The position numbers and the translations under genes are program-made. 64,000 nt of DNA from a virus: the IMG/VR virus record IMGVR_UViG_3300050014_000823, positions 235,145 to 299,144 of that record; one strand, given 5' to 3'. The notes beneath the pieces were generated by a model. It saw nothing but the letters and a program-made list of their open reading frames with translations, was not told where the DNA came from and searched no databases. Positions 16,314-25,564 of this stretch are shown piece after piece (position 1 is the stretch's first letter; every line of letters starts with the position of its first letter).

Positions 16314-19300
16314 TTATTGTTGTTTAGGTGGAAATTTTTTAATATATGCTGCATTTAATATGTCTGATTCTGCTTTTAATATGCCATTCATATATGTTTG
16401 TTGGTTTTCTGCTTCTTTCCAAGGTCTGTTGTATAATCCCTCTGATGTAAAGTTTGAATTAGCATAATAGTTAAATGTAATAGCATTCTGTAAAGCATCA
16501 ATTGGTCCTTTGAGTGACTGACCACCAATAACTTTCATTTGTAACGTTACTTTTGCTATCATTGGTTGCATACCAAAACCTTCGGGGTTCATATCCCAAG
16601 TAGTTTCAGCATAGTCAATGCTCAGGTTTTCAATAATAACCTTAGTAAAGAAAAAGTCACCAACTCTCAATATACATACAGGTTGTCTACCAAAAACTGA
16701 ATTCTTTGCTCTTGGAATTCCAGCTTCATCAACAACATCATAACGTTTTGCAGCTCCCTGTCTCATACATTGCTGTAAGAAGGTCAATCTCTTATGAAAA
16801 TCTTCTGGTGTTTGAGTATGAAAAACAGGATTATAATAATTGCTTTCAACAGACTGAAAACCTTTCTGCATTGCAGCATCCTCTTTACGAACACTCATAA
16901 CACACTGACTCGCATTATTACTGTTCTGTGACTTAACAAGCGGTTGATTACTTGCACGTAATCCCGCAACAATTACTGTATCGGGATAAGAAAGCGGTGG
17001 AATCTTCTTGGGTGGTGCTTCTCTCGTTCTCCTAAATTCAATTGTAGCATAACGCTCTTGTGTGGTTGCGGGAAGTTCAAGTTTAGCCTCAATTTCCTTT
17101 TGGGTTTTACCTGATGAGTTTGCAGGATTAGCACCTGTTGCACCCACACTATCTATGCTAATTTGTATACTGCTAATATCTTCGCCAGGAAATATGGCTT
17201 CAAGTCTACCTAATACAATTTGTCTTGCTGCCTGTGCTCTTCTTCTGCCAAGCATATAATTATAGCCAGATTTACTGTCATTTAATTTAGAAGCTGCTCC
17301 GACTATTTTAATACCAAACATTCTTCTATTACCGACAGGCTTAAACAATTCGTTGAGTTTTTTATCTAAAGCACTTTTAACACCAACATAATTATATTGT
17401 GAAAATCCGGGTGGTAATAAATTCTTATCAAGTACTGGTGGGTCTGTTTTGGTCATACCTGTAACAAAGAATATGTCTTGATTAAACCCCGAACTAATAA
17501 CTTTTTTTTGTTGTCTACTACCCGGCATAATTTGATATTCATAATCCAAATACATAGTATCAACTATCTGAGAACTTTCACTTGCATCTTTAGGTAAGTC
17601 ATTAGGAAATACCATTGTTACTGGTTCGGGTATTGTAACTTCAGGTTCAGGAGTATCAACAGGACCAGTAATTTGCTCTATATGGTCGTCATTGACTCTT
17701 TGTTTTTGAGCAGGATTTTCTAATATTGGAGCAGGACTATATGGGTCACCACCAAATGCGAAAAATTCTGCAATTGCACGATGTTTATCAGTACCTTTAT
17801 ATGTGGCATTTTTCAACTGTTGTGGATAGTCAATAAGCATGGTAAAGTTCAAAGTAGCTGACCTTTCACTGTGCATGTAGTTATACATTGGTTCGTTTCT
17901 GCCAACCATAACAGTCTTGTCAAAGTTTGATTGCGTACTTTCGTTTATTTCGAGATTATATGGTGGAAACCACATAAGTCTGCCATTAAACTGTCCAACT
18001 TCACAAATAGGTATCTGTGAACCATACTCATCGTCAATAATACCAACACTGTCTTTACTAATAACTCTAACTGCAAGGTTTTCAATTGAAAACATTAAAT
18101 TACGATTATTTGGTTGGTCCGAACTGCTTTCGTGCGGTGGTAAGGTAGGGTGAATTCTTGGCATTACTCTGTCATAAATTACTGAGTTCTCGTTGCCACC
18201 ATAAACATAGTTACCTTCGAATCTGATTGCTTTGGCAAATCTATCGTATTGGTCAAGCATAGAATGCTGTCGCACACCTGTAAGACCTGCAGTTTCCGCA
18301 TTCATTGCATAATCACTGTCATTAGCCACCCACAAACCAGAGCCGTTAAAACCAACAATGTTTTTATTTTTATTTTGAAATGCTTTTCTTGTAATGTCAA
18401 CGACTGCACCATCACTGGCATTAAGTAAGTTACGTGTATATTCAAGCAATCCCGAATATGCACGAAAACTAACATTTCTTTGATTTGTTGGATTTACCTG
18501 TTCGTCTGCATGATTTGAAGTACCTAATAATTTATTAATATTATCACTTGCATTAGGTGATATTCCATTCATACCCCAAACAAGTTTATTACTTACTGCA
18601 TCATCACCAAATTCGTCTGAAGTATTAATCCATTCATTTGCGGTTTCACTTAATTTAAAACCGTTTACTTCTTTAAATCTGATGTTTGCAACACCAAAGT
18701 TTTTTTCTACAAAGTCTGCAGTAGGAGCATACTCTTGAGTATTATTTGAATCTAATTCCAAAGTATTTAATGCAAACGAAGTTGCCGTATTTGCCTGACT
18801 AATACTATCATCACTTGGCAAAATATTGCTATATGGATTGGTTTTAAAATAGTTAAAGTAACTTCTATAATGACTAAGCGGAGCATTAACTAAATCACTT
18901 CTTAATAATAATTGAGTGTCTGCAAATCCCTTACCACTATATTGAAGTAATGCCTTATCGTCCAATATGCTCTGACCAAAATACTCTGAACTTGCAAATC
19001 CTTGTTTATAAACGTTATTATTTAAAGCTGAATATAAAAATGAAAGTTGTCCCGTACCACTATTTTTAATATAATCGGCTTCGGTAGAATTCGGAGTAAA
19101 AGGATAATCAACAGCAGGAAAATAATATACTACAGCATTAAGAAAACTTTGAAAGTTTGATATTGCTGGTTTTTTTGTAATTCTTACGTCTAACCTCTTG
19201 GTAAATAGGTGAGTATTCTTAGCACCGTCAAATAAGTTTGAAACCTTTATAACAGGAAAATTCTGTTGTGCAATATGTGAACCTGCGTTCATTGCAAACT

Positions 19301-19634
19301 GTTTACCTAACATAGCCAAGCCTATTTTAGTCAAAGGACTTGCTTCTGCAGGATTTAACAGTCTACCATAAACGGTATTCTTGAGATTATATGACTTGAA
19401 TGGTGCGATAATACTTGCAATACCATTGACAGCATTAATAATATTTTGTGCTTGATTCTTTTCAGTAACAGGATAAAGATTGTTTGGGGTATAGAGATTC
19501 CTTGTCTGCAAGTCATTTCTTAGACTATCAGTATTAAGTAAAAGTCTTGAAGGAGTGATACCTGCATTCTGCGAAGCATTACCAGTATTATTAGTACCTC
19601 TTACGAGTGTTGGGGGTGTATTGCTACCTGCCAT
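16314..19634 (-). CDS. Large baseplate protein with OmpA-like domain
   Basis: A 1106-residue virion protein. Residues about 760-868 look like an OmpA-type peptidoglycan-binding domain (FGIKIVGAASKLND, YNYMLGRRRAQAARQIVLGRL). The C-terminal 220 residues (RLTFLQQCMRQG, VFGRQPVCILRVGDFFFTKV, WDMNPEGFGMQPMIAKV, GPIDALQNAITFNYYAN) look like a baseplate/tube-attachment fold. A proline-rich linker precedes the OmpA part. It starts 15 nt after the late element at 19649 and is followed by the gp53-like gene, which supports a baseplate role. The exact T4 counterpart is not clear. Confidence 0.7.
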   Translation of the reverse strand: MAGSNTPPTLVRGTNNTGNASQNAGITPSRLLLNTDSLRNDLQTRNLYTPNNLYPVTEKNQAQNIINAVNGIASIIAPFKSYNLKNTVYGRLLNPAEASPLTKIGLAMLGKQFAMNAGSHIAQQNFPVIKVSNLFDGAKNTHLFTKRLDVRITKKPAISNFQSFLNAVVYYFPAVDYPFTPNSTEADYIKNSGTGQLSFLYSALNNNVYKQGFASSEYFGQSILDDKALLQYSGKGFADTQLLLRSDLVNAPLSHYRSYFNYFKTNPYSNILPSDDSISQANTATSFALNTLELDSNNTQEYAPTADFVEKNFGVANIRFKEVNGFKLSETANEWINTSDEFGDDAVSNKLVWGMNGISPNASDNINKLLGTSNHADEQVNPTNQRNVSFRAYSGLLEYTRNLLNASDGAVVDITRKAFQNKNKNIVGFNGSGLWVANDSDYAMNAETAGLTGVRQHSMLDQYDRFAKAIRFEGNYVYGGNENSVIYDRVMPRIHPTLPPHESSSDQPNNRNLMFSIENLAVRVISKDSVGIIDDEYGSQIPICEVGQFNGRLMWFPPYNLEINESTQSNFDKTVMVGRNEPMYNYMHSERSATLNFTMLIDYPQQLKNATYKGTDKHRAIAEFFAFGGDPYSPAPILENPAQKQRVNDDHIEQITGPVDTPEPEVTIPEPVTMVFPNDLPKDASESSQIVDTMYLDYEYQIMPGSRQQKKVISSGFNQDIFFVTGMTKTDPPVLDKNLLPPGFSQYNYVGVKSALDKKLNELFKPVGNRRMFGIKIVGAASKLNDSKSGYNYMLGRRRAQAARQIVLGRLEAIFPGEDISSIQISIDSVGATGANPANSSGKTQKEIEAKLELPATTQERYATIEFRRTREAPPKKIPPLSYPDTVIVAGLRASNQPLVKSQNSNNASQCVMSVRKEDAAMQKGFQSVESNYYNPVFHTQTPEDFHKRLTFLQQCMRQGAAKRYDVVDEAGIPRAKNSVFGRQPVCILRVGDFFFTKVIIENLSIDYAETTWDMNPEGFGMQPMIAKVTLQMKVIGGQSLKGPIDALQNAITFNYYANSNFTSEGLYNRPWKEAENQQTYMNGILKAESDILNAAYIKKFPPKQQ

Positions 19635-19648
19635 TTATTCTTTTTTAA

Positions 19649-19656
19649 ATAAATAC
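19649..19656 (-). promoter_or_regulatory. Late promoter element GTATTTAT
   Basis: Minus-strand AAGTATTTATTTAAAA, 14 nt upstream of the ATG at 19634 of the large baseplate gene. Confidence 0.7.
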
Positions 19657-19757
19657 TTGCAATTTAATTTATTTGAATTATCTTTACATTGCCAAATTCT
19701 ATACAAACCTGGCGCACGGGTCGAACCTTATATCTATCGTAAAATTATTGGGTTGAA

Positions 19758-19919
19758 ATGTTAAAACATAAATTACAAGGCGATTTAATTTGTTTCTTTT
19801 GTCAAAAAGAAATAAATATAGTATCCCGAATTTACCACAGGTTTTTTGAAAGTCTGAAAGAATTTCGAACAAATCTTTGTAATTTCGTGTTTGATTCGGA
19901 GAAGCGAACAAGCGTTTGA
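19758..19919 (+). CDS. Possible small CxxC protein in a 360-nt gap
   Basis: The stretch 19635-19996 between the baseplate gene and the HTH-HNH gene holds the minus-strand late promoter and this 53-residue frame, starting MLKHKLQGDLICFFCQKEI. CFFC could bind metal. No family or promoter is visible, so this may be a gene remnant left by the neighbouring mobile gene rather than a working gene. Confidence 0.3.
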   Translation: MLKHKLQGDLICFFCQKEINIVSRIYHRFFESLKEFRTNLCNFVFDSEKRTSV

Positions 19920-19996
19920 GTTTTCACGAAAAACGTGGCGAAGTTACAACTTTTTTTCGAGATTATTACTATGTTTTTAAAAATATTTGAAAAATT

Positions 19997-20587
19997 ATGA
20001 AATTAAACACAAAAAAATTTGCAGGACTATGTGGAGTTAGTACAAGTACTATTAGATGTTGGTCAAGAAAAAACAAATTAAATTTTATATGTACTAAAGG
20101 TGGTCAAAGAAGATATGATGAATCTGAAGTTATAATATTTTTAAATAAAAGTAAAAGAAATTCTATTAATATAATTGAAGATTTAAAAAAATATGAAACA
20201 TCATCACCAGAATATATGAAAGCATGGTGAAATAATAATCGTGAAAAATGTCGTGAATATACAAAAAATAGAAATCATAAAAATCTTCAGTTATCTGCAA
20301 TTAAATGGATGAGAAATTTTTTATATAGAACAGAACAACAAGGATTTAAAAAAACTAAATTAAATACTATTACTGAATTTGGTTATACTCCAGAGCAATT
20401 AATAAAAAGAATTGAATGTCAGTTTCAAGATGGTATGTCATGGAGTAATAGAAAAGAATGGCATATTGACCACAGAAAACCAATTTCTATGTTTATTGAA
20501 GGTACAAGTCCAAGAATAATTAATATGTTATGTAATTTAAAACCTGTATGGGCAAAAGATAATCTATCTAAAGGTTTTAAGTTTTAA
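19997..20587 (+). pseudogene. HTH-HNH mobile endonuclease interrupted by an in-frame TGA
   Basis: Residues 1-77 (MKLNTKKFAGLCGVSTSTIRC, GGQRRYDESEVIIFL) are a MerR/excisionase-type winged HTH. The frame then meets TGA at 20228-20230 and continues in the same frame for 118 codons without another stop. That second part carries an HNH-like core (EWHIDHRKPISMF, LCNLKPVWAKDNLSKG). Together they form a plausible 196-codon HTH-HNH gene. The stop follows a TGG codon (AWW if TGA were Trp), so one G-to-A change explains it. The gene is more AT-rich than its neighbours, sits alone on the plus strand and converges with the tape measure gene. The second half could restart at the ATG at 20309. Confidence 0.7.
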
Positions 20588-23124
20588 CCCTTACCCTTAT
20601 AACCTCTTTTTGACTCATAGCTGTCATTTCTGATGTAAGCACCTGTCTGAGTGGCTTCATGAAACTTATAGCCGTCAATATTCATAGTAATATTTGAAAC
20701 TACTGCAACTTGTTTGTCACTGAATTCAACTTTTAATGGATTTTTAAGTAAATTTGTTAATTCTGAAAGTCCGCTACCGCCCTTGAAGTTTGCTTTTGAG
20801 ATTCTTTCAACTGCATCGGCAACTGCCATAAAGTCTTCACGACTTCCAGACATAACTGCCTTTATGTTTGCAAATGCTTCACCAACTTTTGAAACTTTAT
20901 TTGCTGTAAGAGCAATAATACCTAAAGTACTACCAAGTACTGCTAAACCAACCCAACCACCTACACCTGCGATAGCCAAAGCTGCACCGATTTCTGCAAT
21001 ACCAAGTCCGACTTCCATCATGTCTTTACCTGCACCTTTACTATTTTTTACAAGGTCACCTAAACCAAATCCTAATACTCCAATACCCGCTGCAGCCAAA
21101 CCAATGCCTGCACCAATTAATGCAACACCTGCACCGAAAGCAATAAGTGGACCTGCTGATGCACCAGCTGCTGTACTAAATGCTAAAATGCCAACGGCAG
21201 CCAAAGAAGTTACACCAATTGAAATACCTAATGTTAATACAATATCTCTTAAAACTTTTGCTTGTTTATCGTCAAGTTTACTCATGGAATTTGCAAGTAA
21301 ACTAATACCTGCGGCAGCAGTTCCAATACCTGCACCTATACCTAATGCAGCAGCCCCAACACCTGCACCTGCGCCAGCAAGCATTTTTCCTTTTCCTGCC
21401 ATTGCAGCACCTTGACCAATACCTTCACGTTGTTTACCTAAACTACTAAGACCACCACCACCTTTACTTTTACCCATGCCCATACCACCACTAACCCATT
21501 TTTCTATAGTGTGATTTAGACCTGCAGTAACTGCTTTCCATGCAACGGCTGCGGTAATTAAGCCAGCACCAGTTATCCACGGACCAACTGATTTAAATAA
21601 AGCAGTAAGTGGTTCTAAAACATTTGCCCTTGTCCAAGTTAAAACAGTATTAACAGTTTCAAGTATGGGTAATAAACCCGATTTTATTTCAAGTAAAGTA
21701 TTTTTAAGTGCATCTTCGAAGGTCTGTGAATCTATTGCACGGTCTTCCAAGGACTTACTTTCTTTCATAAATGAATTTGCCTGTTCTTTAGTAAGTGTTG
21801 AAATATCGTGCATATGACCTGCAAGTTTAACTTCATACCCCATAGTATTCTTATTAAAGATTGCAGCACCCTTAACTAATTCCTTTTCTCTATCAGATAA
21901 TCCCAGACCAGCTAAGTCTTGATTCATTTTATCTAAGTCCAGTCGTCTTTTAGTAGTTTCAAAGATTTCTTCTTTAGAAATAATACCCAATGACTCTGCA
22001 ACACTTGCAAGACGCTGTTTATCAGCAGGACTAATAAACTTTTCAAATGTACCGTCTGCTTGTTTTCTGAAAGTAGCAATGCCCTTAGTCATTTCAGAGA
22101 TTTTTTCCATGACTTTTTCAGGTTCATTACGCATCTGATAAAACATCTGCATTGGGTCTACCTTTGCAAATTCTCCACCCATAACCTGCAAGTTTGCAGT
22201 TAATTCGATTACCTTTTCAAGACTATCACCCATGTCAGCAACTTTAAGTGCTGAGTCCATGCTGACTTTCATCTTTTCAGAGTTCATAGCCATTTCAGCC
22301 ATTGCTTTTGAACCTCTCTGGAAAGTATATGTATTTAATTTTTTAAAATTATCATTTAAATTCTTAAGTACTTTAATTGTATTAACACCCATACGTTCTG
22401 AAGTATCAACAATACCTTGTACATAATTCATGGTGTTTTTAGCGTCAAAACCCATTAATTCAAATTGTGCACCGAGTTTGGTTGCCTGTTCAACACCAAG
22501 TCCAGTACCTTTACCAATTTTCATAATATCATCAACCATTTCAGAAGATAATGCACGTGCACGTCCTGTTTCATCAGCATAACCTGTCATGATAGTGCCA
22601 ACATCTTCAAGACTTCCACCTAATTTAGCAGCAAATCCTGCAGATTGTTCAAAGGTTTGACGGAGTTCAGCAGCTTTAGCACCCGACATACCAAGATTTA
22701 AAACAGTAGTTTTAATAATCTTGTCTTGGTCCATTAAAAACTTAATACCTGCACCAATTTGCTTATTGGTTTCACTAATAGTATTAACAAGATTTTTTCT
22801 ACAATTTTGCTGTTTTTCTAATTGAGCATTAACTTCTTTTTCATTTTTAATTTGCTCCTTTTGTAAATCAACAAGTTTTTTTAGTGCGGCTTTCTGTGGG
22901 TCACTTAATTTATTTTGATTGGCTAATAAGTCATTAATCATACGCTGTCTCTCAGCGATTTTCTCTGATTCTTTCGCTCTGGCAGTCTCCATATCCCCAA
23001 TACTCTTATACCACTTAGCTTCTTCGCTTAATGCGTCTTGGATAGCCTTGTGGTTTTCAAGTTCGTCTCTCAACTGATTTTGAATCTGCCTTCTTGATGG
23101 ACCTGCTGCTGGTGTTGTAGCCAT
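20584..23124 (-). CDS. Tape measure protein
   Basis: An 846-residue protein. The N-terminal 140 residues are a charged coiled coil (ENHKAIQDALSEEAKWYKSI, KNEKEVNAQLEKQQ), the middle is helical, and about 530-760 is rich in Gly/Ala with several hydrophobic segments (AGAGVGAAALGIGAGIGTAA, ISLLANSM). This is the usual build of a phage tail tape measure that sets tail length and contacts the host membrane during DNA entry. It has its own late promoter at 23145 and a terminator just before it. A long plus-strand shadow frame over the Ala-rich part is not a gene. Confidence 0.82.
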   Translation of the reverse strand: MATTPAAGPSRRQIQNQLRDELENHKAIQDALSEEAKWYKSIGDMETARAKESEKIAERQRMINDLLANQNKLSDPQKAALKKLVDLQKEQIKNEKEVNAQLEKQQNCRKNLVNTISETNKQIGAGIKFLMDQDKIIKTTVLNLGMSGAKAAELRQTFEQSAGFAAKLGGSLEDVGTIMTGYADETGRARALSSEMVDDIMKIGKGTGLGVEQATKLGAQFELMGFDAKNTMNYVQGIVDTSERMGVNTIKVLKNLNDNFKKLNTYTFQRGSKAMAEMAMNSEKMKVSMDSALKVADMGDSLEKVIELTANLQVMGGEFAKVDPMQMFYQMRNEPEKVMEKISEMTKGIATFRKQADGTFEKFISPADKQRLASVAESLGIISKEEIFETTKRRLDLDKMNQDLAGLGLSDREKELVKGAAIFNKNTMGYEVKLAGHMHDISTLTKEQANSFMKESKSLEDRAIDSQTFEDALKNTLLEIKSGLLPILETVNTVLTWTRANVLEPLTALFKSVGPWITGAGLITAAVAWKAVTAGLNHTIEKWVSGGMGMGKSKGGGGLSSLGKQREGIGQGAAMAGKGKMLAGAGAGVGAAALGIGAGIGTAAAGISLLANSMSKLDDKQAKVLRDIVLTLGISIGVTSLAAVGILAFSTAAGASAGPLIAFGAGVALIGAGIGLAAAGIGVLGFGLGDLVKNSKGAGKDMMEVGLGIAEIGAALAIAGVGGWVGLAVLGSTLGIIALTANKVSKVGEAFANIKAVMSGSREDFMAVADAVERISKANFKGGSGLSELTNLLKNPLKVEFSDKQVAVVSNITMNIDGYKFHEATQTGAYIRNDSYESKRGYKGKG

Positions 23125-23144
23125 TTGTAATAGTTATTATAGAT

Positions 23145-23152
23145 ATAAATAC
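23145..23152 (-). promoter_or_regulatory. Late promoter element GTATTTAT
   Basis: Minus-strand TGTATTTATATCTATAA, 20 nt upstream of the tape measure ATG at 23124 and right after the terminator at 23156-23182. Confidence 0.68.
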
Positions 23153-23155
23153 AAA

Positions 23156-23182
23156 AGACCGAGATTTTTATCGTCCCGGTCT
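23156..23182 (-). terminator. Hairpin terminator upstream of the tape measure gene
   Basis: Arms AGACCGGGA and TCTCGGTCT (one G-T pair) with a 9-nt loop, then TTTTG on the minus strand. It overlaps the stop codon of the small gene 23168-23347. Confidence 0.65.
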
Positions 23183-23347
23183 AAAATTGTTTTTACTTCG
23201 TGCTTGCTCTTGAAGTTTTTCTATTTCTTCATTCTCTCTTTGTAGTAAAAATAAGAAGTGTCGTCTTCTGTAGATTGGCAAGTGTTCGATATAATCTGCT
23301 TGGAACTTAGCGTGCTTGGTCAAGACGTATATCTCTTCATCGACCAT
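23168..23347 (-). CDS. Small charged tail-region protein
   Basis: A 59-residue protein beginning MVDEEIYVLTKHAKFQADYI, with HLPIYRRRHFLFLLQ and a charged coiled-coil tail (RENEEIEKLQEQARSKN). It lies between the gp26-like baseplate gene and the tape measure gene. Its size and place suggest a tail or baseplate assembly factor (T4 gp51 follows gp26), but there is no sequence proof. Its stop lies inside the terminator stem. Confidence 0.6.
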   Translation of the reverse strand: MVDEEIYVLTKHAKFQADYIEHLPIYRRRHFLFLLQRENEEIEKLQEQARSKNNFRPGR

Positions 23348-23364
23348 TTTTTTATATTCGCCCG

Positions 23365-24279
23365 TTAAGTTGAGGGGAAAAAAAAATCTATGCCCACAGT
23401 TAGGTTAGCATGAAATTTATATCCGTCTTTAGCCATGAACTCGTAATCCATATCAACATCAGGACTGACATCCATAATTTTTCTACGAATTGTAAAAGCA
23501 TCCAAAGCAGGCATTGCATCAACAAACTTGTCAATATATGACCTGTCGGTTTTCTCGTTGATAGCAACAATATGTGATTTTAATTTCATTGTGTTGAAGT
23601 CTGAAAACTCTTGATTATAAGTTTCTTGTAATGCCTGTGCTTTCTTAAATAATTGATTTTCATCACCCGAACTAATAAGTCTGAATGTTACAGTCTTCTT
23701 ACGCATAGGAATTTCAACAGTGAAATGACCATACTGGTCAGGTTCTTGCTTAACTATCTTATACTTAAGTTTAGTTAAATCAATGGTATCTTTAAAAGGT
23801 ATACCACTTCGTGGGTCAGTAACTTGTACGGTATAATCTGGACCATAACTTGAAGTCCTTAAGAACAATATAACCGCATTTCTGTCGCCTGCAAGAAGTT
23901 CTTCGGGAAGAATACCTGGAGTTTTAATCTTTCTACGGAGTAAAACATCCAATACAGTACCATTTTCTATTAAAGAAGGTGTAGTAAGTAAGTCTTCGTC
24001 TTTTGAAGTCATGTATTCAACATTAACTTCGGCAATACGACTTTGATAAAACTGACCTTTTGACGGAAGTTTAATGGCTTCATAAGAAGTCATCAAGTCT
24101 GGGTCGGTCTCTTTCGACATGGTTTTTTCAAAGTCCTGTGGATTAAAAACAGGCATTTTAGGTATTCCTGCACCAACTACTGGTGGCTGACCCTTTTCCT
24201 GACCTACAGTCGCTTCTTTATATTTTTTAATGGTTTCAGAGATATTCTGCTTTTTTGGTTTGTCGTTAATTTCTTCCAT
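23365..24279 (-). CDS. gp26-like baseplate hub subunit
   Basis: A 304-residue protein with the pattern of the T4 gp26 baseplate family: LPSKGQFY, VEYMTSKDEDLLTTPSLIENG, LLRRKIKTPGILPEELLAGD and RNAVILFLRTSSYGPDY in sequence. The first 60 residues are a flexible extension. The Cys pairs often present in this family are missing. It is read from the late element at 24314 and followed by a small gene and the tape measure gene. Confidence 0.65.
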   Translation of the reverse strand: MEEINDKPKKQNISETIKKYKEATVGQEKGQPPVVGAGIPKMPVFNPQDFEKTMSKETDPDLMTSYEAIKLPSKGQFYQSRIAEVNVEYMTSKDEDLLTTPSLIENGTVLDVLLRRKIKTPGILPEELLAGDRNAVILFLRTSSYGPDYTVQVTDPRSGIPFKDTIDLTKLKYKIVKQEPDQYGHFTVEIPMRKKTVTFRLISSGDENQLFKKAQALQETYNQEFSDFNTMKLKSHIVAINEKTDRSYIDKFVDAMPALDAFTIRRKIMDVSPDVDMDYEFMAKDGYKFHANLTVGIDFFFPST

Positions 24280-24313
24280 AATTATAAAATTTTATATTTT
24301 ATTATTGTTTTCA

Positions 24314-24321
24314 ATAAATAC
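24314..24321 (-). promoter_or_regulatory. Late promoter element GTATTTAT
   Basis: Minus-strand CGTATTTATTGAAAAC, 34 nt upstream of the gp26-like ATG at 24279. Confidence 0.68.
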
Positions 24322-24417
24322 GTAGAAAAAAATTTTCGACATAAATTCAAGATTTTTTATTAAGACTCGTATAAGTGGGTATTGAAGTAAAACATTAGAT
24401 AATTTAACATAAATTTT

Positions 24418-25281
24418 ATGAGTAGAGATAGATATAAAGAAGAAAAAGACTTTCAGGAACTAACTTCGGTTTCAGTAAATAGTGGTGAACAAATATCCCA
24501 AATAAAAGCAGAAATAAGTAAATTACTGCCACCGGACATTAAAATCATCGCAAAAAATGAAAGTCAAAAAAAACTTATAAATTCTATAAAAAATAATGAG
24601 ATAACGATTTGTGCAGGTCGGGCAGGAACTGGTAAAACCTTTGTTGCAATGGCAATAGCACTTGGATTACTGAGAAAACCGTCAAATAGATTTAAAAAAA
24701 TCTACTTGGTCAAATCAGTTACCACGTTAAAGGGTGAGGAACTTGGATTTCTTAAAGGCGATTTAAAAGAAAAAATTGACCCGTTTATGTGGAGTTTCTA
24801 CATTAATATGGAAAAGCTAATACTTGAATCTTCGATGAAGTCCCTTCTTGAAAAGGATATTATCAGACCATTCCCGCTTGCATACATGCGTGGTGCCAGC
24901 TTGGATGATTGTATAATCATTGCAGATGAAATGCAGAACGTCAACATTGACAACTCTTTAACACTTATGACTCGTATTGGTAGTAACTCAAAGTTAATAT
25001 TACTTGGGGACATGAACCAAATCGACATGAAGAACAAGCACGAGAGTTCATTAGAGGCTATTTTAGACATGTTTACTGACACACAGAACATCGGAACTAT
25101 AATGATGTCAGGTGAGGATGAGAATGTCAGAAACCCTCTTATTGTTGTAATAGAAGCAAAATATCTCGCATATCAGAAACTGCCGAAGAAGAAAAAGGTA
25201 ACAATGGTCAATTCTACAACTCTTATGGTTGAAAACCGATATGTTGACGCAAATAAAATAACAGTAGGAAGTAGTGAATAA
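24418..25281 (+). CDS. phoH: PhoH-like ATPase
   Basis: A 287-residue P-loop protein: Walker A GRAGTGKT at 67-74, Walker B IIIADEMQN at about 167-174, and ILLGDMNQID (sensor) later. LVKSVTTLKGEELGFLKGD and RNPLIVVIEAKY are PhoH family features. PhoH-like proteins are frequent in large lytic phages; the role in infection is unsettled. It leads a plus-strand operon running to the sigma factor gene. The start at 24418 is the only ATG before the conserved region; no clear promoter could be assigned. Confidence 0.9.
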   Translation: MSRDRYKEEKDFQELTSVSVNSGEQISQIKAEISKLLPPDIKIIAKNESQKKLINSIKNNEITICAGRAGTGKTFVAMAIALGLLRKPSNRFKKIYLVKSVTTLKGEELGFLKGDLKEKIDPFMWSFYINMEKLILESSMKSLLEKDIIRPFPLAYMRGASLDDCIIIADEMQNVNIDNSLTLMTRIGSNSKLILLGDMNQIDMKNKHESSLEAILDMFTDTQNIGTIMMSGEDENVRNPLIVVIEAKYLAYQKLPKKKKVTMVNSTTLMVENRYVDANKITVGSSE

Positions 25282-25282
25282 T

Positions 25283-25564
25283 ATGGACACAAAAATATTA
25301 GTAATATACATTGGTGTTGCTGGAATTCGTAGTGAAGATATTCCAGAGTACGTACAGAAAGTATCGAGCAAAATAACACCACAAACTTTTGAGGGTGAAA
25401 TAATTTTATTACCCACACAATCATACGATACAAAGGTCGTATGCATCAACCCTGAGTATATAACCGAACCAGAATTGGTCGAGCGACACAGGACTATGAT
25501 GAAAGAATTACAGGAAGCACTCCAGAATCAATTGGAGCAATTAAAAACAAAAAGCAATGAGTAA
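25283..25564 (+). CDS. Small unknown protein in the phoH operon
   Basis: About 93 residues (MDTKILVIYIGVAGIRSEDI, then GEIILLPTQSYDTKVVCINPE, with a Gln/Glu-rich C-terminal helix). No family recognised. The ATG at 25283 follows the phoH stop by 1 nt, and the 3' end overlaps the next gene by 8 nt, so it is translationally coupled on both sides. Confidence 0.6.
   Translation: MDTKILVIYIGVAGIRSEDIPEYVQKVSSKITPQTFEGEIILLPTQSYDTKVVCINPEYITEPELVERHRTMMKELQEALQNQLEQLKTKSNE

Noticed and set aside
19705-19735. tRNA-like T-arm (GGTTCGACCC on the minus strand) followed by GCGCCA
   Set aside because: No matching stems, anticodon arm or acceptor could be found around it.
20228-20230. Use of TGA as tryptophan in the whole genome
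   Set aside because: Several intact genes end in TGA, including 25557-26300, and other genes have no in-frame TGA.
20714-21415. 233-codon plus-strand open frame within the tape measure gene
   Set aside because: It is the antisense of an Ala/Gly-rich region and has a Pro/Ala composition expected for such a shadow.
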